The notes under the pieces: generated by a model
The model's database searches: none
Seen by the model: the letters and a program-made list of their open reading frames with translations, nothing else
What the model was told of the DNA's origin: nothing
Program-made: the position numbers and the translations under genes
Shown: piece after piece, positions 5,528 to 7,997 of the stretch
Position numbering within the stretch: position 1 is the first letter of the stretch
How the letters are laid out: each line of letters opens with the position of its first letter
Source: Eudoraea sp.
GTDB lineage: Bacteria > Bacteroidota > Bacteroidia > Flavobacteriales > Flavobacteriaceae
DNA: 7,997 bases
Reading direction: 5' to 3'
NCBI GenBank assembly: GCA_013042925.1
Contig: JABDPH010000118.1
Location: 1-7,997, forward strand

Positions 5528-7519
5528 CTAATTATTTTCTTCGGTAGATTCTTCAGGTGTAAGCTTTTCAGTAGAAACTATTTCCTGACCTTTTTGATCA
5601 AATTCTTTTTCAAAAGGGCGACTACCGAAAATTTTAACTAAATCCTCTTTAAAGATAACTTCTTTTTCCAATAAGCGCTCAGCCAATGCAATAAGTTTAT
5701 CTTTATTTTTTTTCAGCACATCAATAGCTCGTATATACTGCTCTTCAATTAATTTGGAAATTTCCTGATCAATTACCTGAGCGGTATCTTCGCTATATGG
5801 CTTGGTAAACCCATATTCATTTTGACCTGAGGAATCGTAGTAGGTAAGGTTTCCAATTTCGTCATTTAGCCCATAAATCGTTACCATTGCACGCGCCTGC
5901 TTAGTTACCTTTTCCAAATCACTTAGGGCACCAGTAGATATTTTATCAAATATCACTTTCTCTGCAGCCCTTCCTCCTAAAGTAGCACACATTTCATCCT
6001 GCATTTGTTCCGGACGAACAATAAGTCGTTCTTCTGGTAAATACCATGCTGAACCAAGAGACTGACCTCTTGGTACAATTGTAACTTTTACCAATGGTGC
6101 AGCATGTTCAAGCATCCAACTTACTGTTGCATGACCAGCCTCATGATATGCAATGGTCTTCTTTTCTTCTGGGGTAATAATTTTATTCTTTTTTTCAAGA
6201 CCACCAACAATTCTGTCTACCGCATCAAGGAAGTCTTGTTTGCCCACTGCCTTTTTTTCCTTACGAGCTGCAATAAGTGCTGCCTCATTACAGACGTTGG
6301 CTATATCTGCTCCGGAAAATCCTGGTGTTTGTCTGGCCAGAAAATCAAGATCTAGTGTCTCAGAGGTTTTAATAGGTCTAAGATGTACTTCAAAAATTTC
6401 TTTTCTTTCCCGGATATCCGGAAGATCTACATAAATCTGTCTGTCAAACCTACCTGCACGCATCAAAGCTTTATCCAGAACATCAGCTCTGTTGGTAGCA
6501 GCCAATACAATTACATTGGTATTTGTGCCAAAACCATCCATCTCTGTCAGTAATTGGTTTAAGGTATTTTCACGTTCATCATTAGATCCTGTGAAGTTAT
6601 TCTTACCTCTTGCCCGTCCTATGGCATCTATTTCATCAATAAATATGATTGCCGGAGACTTGTCCTTTGCTTGCTTAAACAGATCTCTAACCCTTGAGGC
6701 ACCAACACCAACAAACATTTCTACAAAATCCGATCCTGATAAGGAGAAAAACGGAACTTTTGCTTCGCCTGCAACAGCTTTCGCCAACAAGGTTTTACCT
6801 GTTCCCGGAGGTCCCACAAGCAAAGCACCTTTAGGAATTTTACCGCCCAAAGAGGTATACTTATCAGGGTGCTTCAAAAATTCTACTATTTCCTCCACTT
6901 CTTCTTTGGCTCCCTCTAAGCCTGCAACGTCTTTAAAAGAAGTCCTGGTATCTGTTTTTTCATCAAATAACTTAGCTTTAGATTTGCCAATATTGAATAT
7001 CTGACCACCGGCACCGCCTCCAGCGCCTCCTGACATTCTGCGCATGAGATAAATCCATATCCCAATAATCAATACAAATGGAAGAATAGATAATAGCAAT
7101 TCCATAAAGACATTAGACTCTTTATCAAATTCTACTATGGTATCTAAGTTATTCTCCTTTTTTATTTCGGTTATCTCATTTTGAAAAATTTGCAAATCCC
7201 CATAGTCCAGTACATATTGTGGAACAGAACCTGTTGAAGGAAACAAAGGTTTTTCTGATACATCTTTGTGCACATCCTTGGCGAGTGCTTCATCAGATAG
7301 GAAAACTTTAGCCTGATTGGTATTGGTGATAATCAATATCTTGGTAATATCTCCATTTCTCAGGTATTCCTGTAGTTCAGAAGTAGTTGTTTTTTTGGTA
7401 GATGCCAAATTATCGCTTCCAAAGAATTGGAAAGCAATTAAGAATATGGCAATCAAGCCATATATCCACCAGGAACTGAATCTCGGTTTCTTTTGCGGGG
7501 TATTATTATCTTTTGCCAT
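5528..7519 (-). CDS. ftsH: ATP-dependent zinc metalloprotease FtsH (AAA+ membrane protease)
   Basis: FtsH is a hexameric inner-membrane protease that extracts and degrades membrane proteins and selected cytosolic regulators. The 663-residue product is complete. It has a transmembrane helix at about 17-33, a periplasmic domain to about 137, a second helix at 138-159, then a Gly-rich linker (164-172). The AAA+ module has Walker A GPPGTGKT (236-243), pore loop MFVG (268-271), Walker B IIFIDE (291-296) and a second region of homology ending MRAGRFDR with arginine fingers Arg354 and Arg357. The peptidase domain has HEAGH (459-463) and a third zinc ligand, Asp534, within STGALSDLEKV. Ala355 replaces the proline of the common RPGRFDR form, which I believe is usual in Bacteroidota. 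An acidic tail (about 651-663) ends the protein. It starts 9 nt after the rsfS stop. Confidence 0.98.
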   Translation of the reverse strand: MAKDNNTPQKKPRFSSWWIYGLIAIFLIAFQFFGSDNLASTKKTTTSELQEYLRNGDITKILIITNTNQAKVFLSDEALAKDVHKDVSEKPLFPSTGSVPQYVLDYGDLQIFQNEITEIKKENNLDTIVEFDKESNVFMELLLSILPFVLIIGIWIYLMRRMSGGAGGGAGGQIFNIGKSKAKLFDEKTDTRTSFKDVAGLEGAKEEVEEIVEFLKHPDKYTSLGGKIPKGALLVGPPGTGKTLLAKAVAGEAKVPFFSLSGSDFVEMFVGVGASRVRDLFKQAKDKSPAIIFIDEIDAIGRARGKNNFTGSNDERENTLNQLLTEMDGFGTNTNVIVLAATNRADVLDKALMRAGRFDRQIYVDLPDIRERKEIFEVHLRPIKTSETLDLDFLARQTPGFSGADIANVCNEAALIAARKEKKAVGKQDFLDAVDRIVGGLEKKNKIITPEEKKTIAYHEAGHATVSWMLEHAAPLVKVTIVPRGQSLGSAWYLPEERLIVRPEQMQDEMCATLGGRAAEKVIFDKISTGALSDLEKVTKQARAMVTIYGLNDEIGNLTYYDSSGQNEYGFTKPYSEDTAQVIDQEISKLIEEQYIRAIDVLKKNKDKLIALAERLLEKEVIFKEDLVKIFGSRPFEKEFDQKGQEIVSTEKLTPEESTEENN

Positions 7520-7528
7520 TGTCTTTTT

Positions 7529-7906
7529 TTACTGATTAAAACTACTTTCTACCATAGTGACTTTTGCGTCTCCCCAAAGCCCCTCAACATCATAAAATTC
7601 TCTTATATGTTTTTGAAATACATGAACAACCACGTTTACATAGTCTAACAGTACCCATTCTGAATTTTCAGATCCTTCAACATGCCAGGGTTTGTCTTTT
7701 ATTGCCTTGCTTACTGTTTTTTGGATTGAATTTACTATCGCATTTACATGCGTATTAGAAGTGCCATTACAAATTATGAAGTAGTCACAGACAGTATTCT
7801 CTATTTCCCTTAGGTCAAGTACATTTATCTCGAGTCCTTTAACTTCTTCTATTCCATCTAAGATTAAGGTAATTAACTCATCTGCACTCGCTTTACTTTT
7901 CTGCAT
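7529..7906 (-). CDS. rsfS: Ribosomal silencing factor RsfS
   Basis: RsfS binds ribosomal protein uL14 on the large subunit and blocks joining to the small subunit, lowering translation when nutrients are scarce. The 125-residue product is full length for the family. It carries CDYFIICNGTSNTHV (40-54), HVEGSENSEWVLLDY (75-89), VVVHVF (92-97) and the signature REFYDVEGLWGDA (102-114). Older annotations call it the Iojap-related protein, YbeB. The ATG at 7906 follows an A/T-rich leader with a -7 element about 20 nt upstream, so it is likely the first gene of the leftward operon, followed by ftsH after 9 nt. Placing it with ftsH couples translation control to membrane proteolysis on one message; a functional link is inference. 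Confidence 0.97.
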   Translation of the reverse strand: MQKSKASADELITLILDGIEEVKGLEINVLDLREIENTVCDYFIICNGTSNTHVNAIVNSIQKTVSKAIKDKPWHVEGSENSEWVLLDYVNVVVHVFQKHIREFYDVEGLWGDAKVTMVESSFNQ

Positions 7907-7997
7907 TCAATAATTTTAATTTATACAAAGTTATTGTTTTTTTGTTTTCTTAGCTATTGTTTTTAACATAACATTGTAGATCAAAAACGAACAAGCC
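7907..7997. other. Non-coding A/T-rich region at the right edge
   Basis: These 91 bases hold no ATG on the + strand and no coding sequence I can support. They contain the rsfS leader and promoter and a direct repeat, TATTGTTTTT, at 7932-7941 and 7955-7964 (23-nt offset). A weak rightward -7-like TAACATTG lies at 7969-7976. A divergent gene may begin beyond the window; in flavobacteria a biotin ligase gene is often found there (recall only). Confidence 0.5.
7926..7933 (-). promoter_or_regulatory. Candidate -7 promoter element for the rsfS-ftsH-cdsA-psd operon
   Basis: On the - strand the sequence reads TAACTTTG, an exact match to the Bacteroidota TAnnTTTG -7 pattern, with its end about 19 nt from the rsfS start codon. 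The region about 20 nt upstream is A-rich without a TTTG, so the -33 half is not recognisable. Its position before the first gene of the run supports the call. Confidence 0.5.

Noticed and set aside
6492..7004. 170-codon open frame antisense to ftsH
   Set aside because: It mirrors the strongly conserved AAA+ coding region and shows only low-complexity Ser/Pro-rich protein with no domain or leader. A by-product of ftsH codon use.
7937..7949. T-rich tract as a terminator for a leftward gene beyond the window
   Set aside because: It lacks a hairpin, and on the strand of the leftward operon it is an A-run upstream of rsfS, fitting a promoter region better.
1..7997. CRISPR array, tRNA/rRNA, insertion sequence, phage or defence island
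   Set aside because: I saw no regularly spaced direct repeats, cloverleaf-like segment, transposase or integrase, or defence domain. The genes are metabolic and housekeeping, plus one LRR fragment.

Overview
The window looks like a low-GC chromosomal segment from the Bacteroidota, most likely class Flavobacteriia. Four things point there: A/T-rich leaders without Shine-Dalgarno sequences; TAnnTTTG-type -7 promoter elements; a signal peptide ending in the A/Q junction common in this phylum; and the gene string rsfS-ftsH-LUD protein-cdsA-psd-ACBP, which I recall as a typical flavobacterial neighbourhood (memory, not a search). I cannot name a genus.

Left half (1-3135, all + strand): the 3' end of a leucine-rich-repeat protein cut by the window edge; a conserved-looking secreted protein of unknown function (420-1013); a 422-residue membrane di-iron oxygenase of the sterol desaturase/fatty acid hydroxylase superfamily that resembles animal alkylglycerol monooxygenase (1090-2358); and, 9 nt later, a creatininase-family metal-dependent amidohydrolase (2368-3135). 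The last two probably form one transcript.

Right half (7906 down to 3142, all - strand): a compact probable operon. It encodes ribosomal silencing factor RsfS, membrane AAA+ protease FtsH, a LUD-domain protein, CDP-diacylglycerol synthase CdsA, phosphatidylserine decarboxylase Psd and a small acyl-CoA-binding protein. Gaps are 9 nt (rsfS/ftsH), 55 nt (ftsH/LUD) and 1 nt (LUD/cdsA), followed by 11-nt overlaps at cdsA/psd and psd/ACBP. CdsA makes CDP-diacylglycerol, Psd makes phosphatidylethanolamine from phosphatidylserine, and ACBP would bind acyl-CoA, so the distal half is a membrane-lipid module behind a membrane quality-control protease. The PS synthase that would link CdsA and Psd is not in the window.

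The two halves meet tail to tail with only 6 nt between stop codons, at a 12-bp perfect palindrome, with no conventional terminator visible. The right edge (7907-7997) is a non-coding, A/T-rich region holding the likely rsfS promoter. I see no RNA gene, CRISPR array, insertion sequence, phage gene or defence system. Nothing here amounts to a clearly new system. The items most worth a second look are the secreted unknown, the monooxygenase/creatininase pair, the divergent ACBP coupled to psd, and the LUD protein that has no lactate-utilisation partners.
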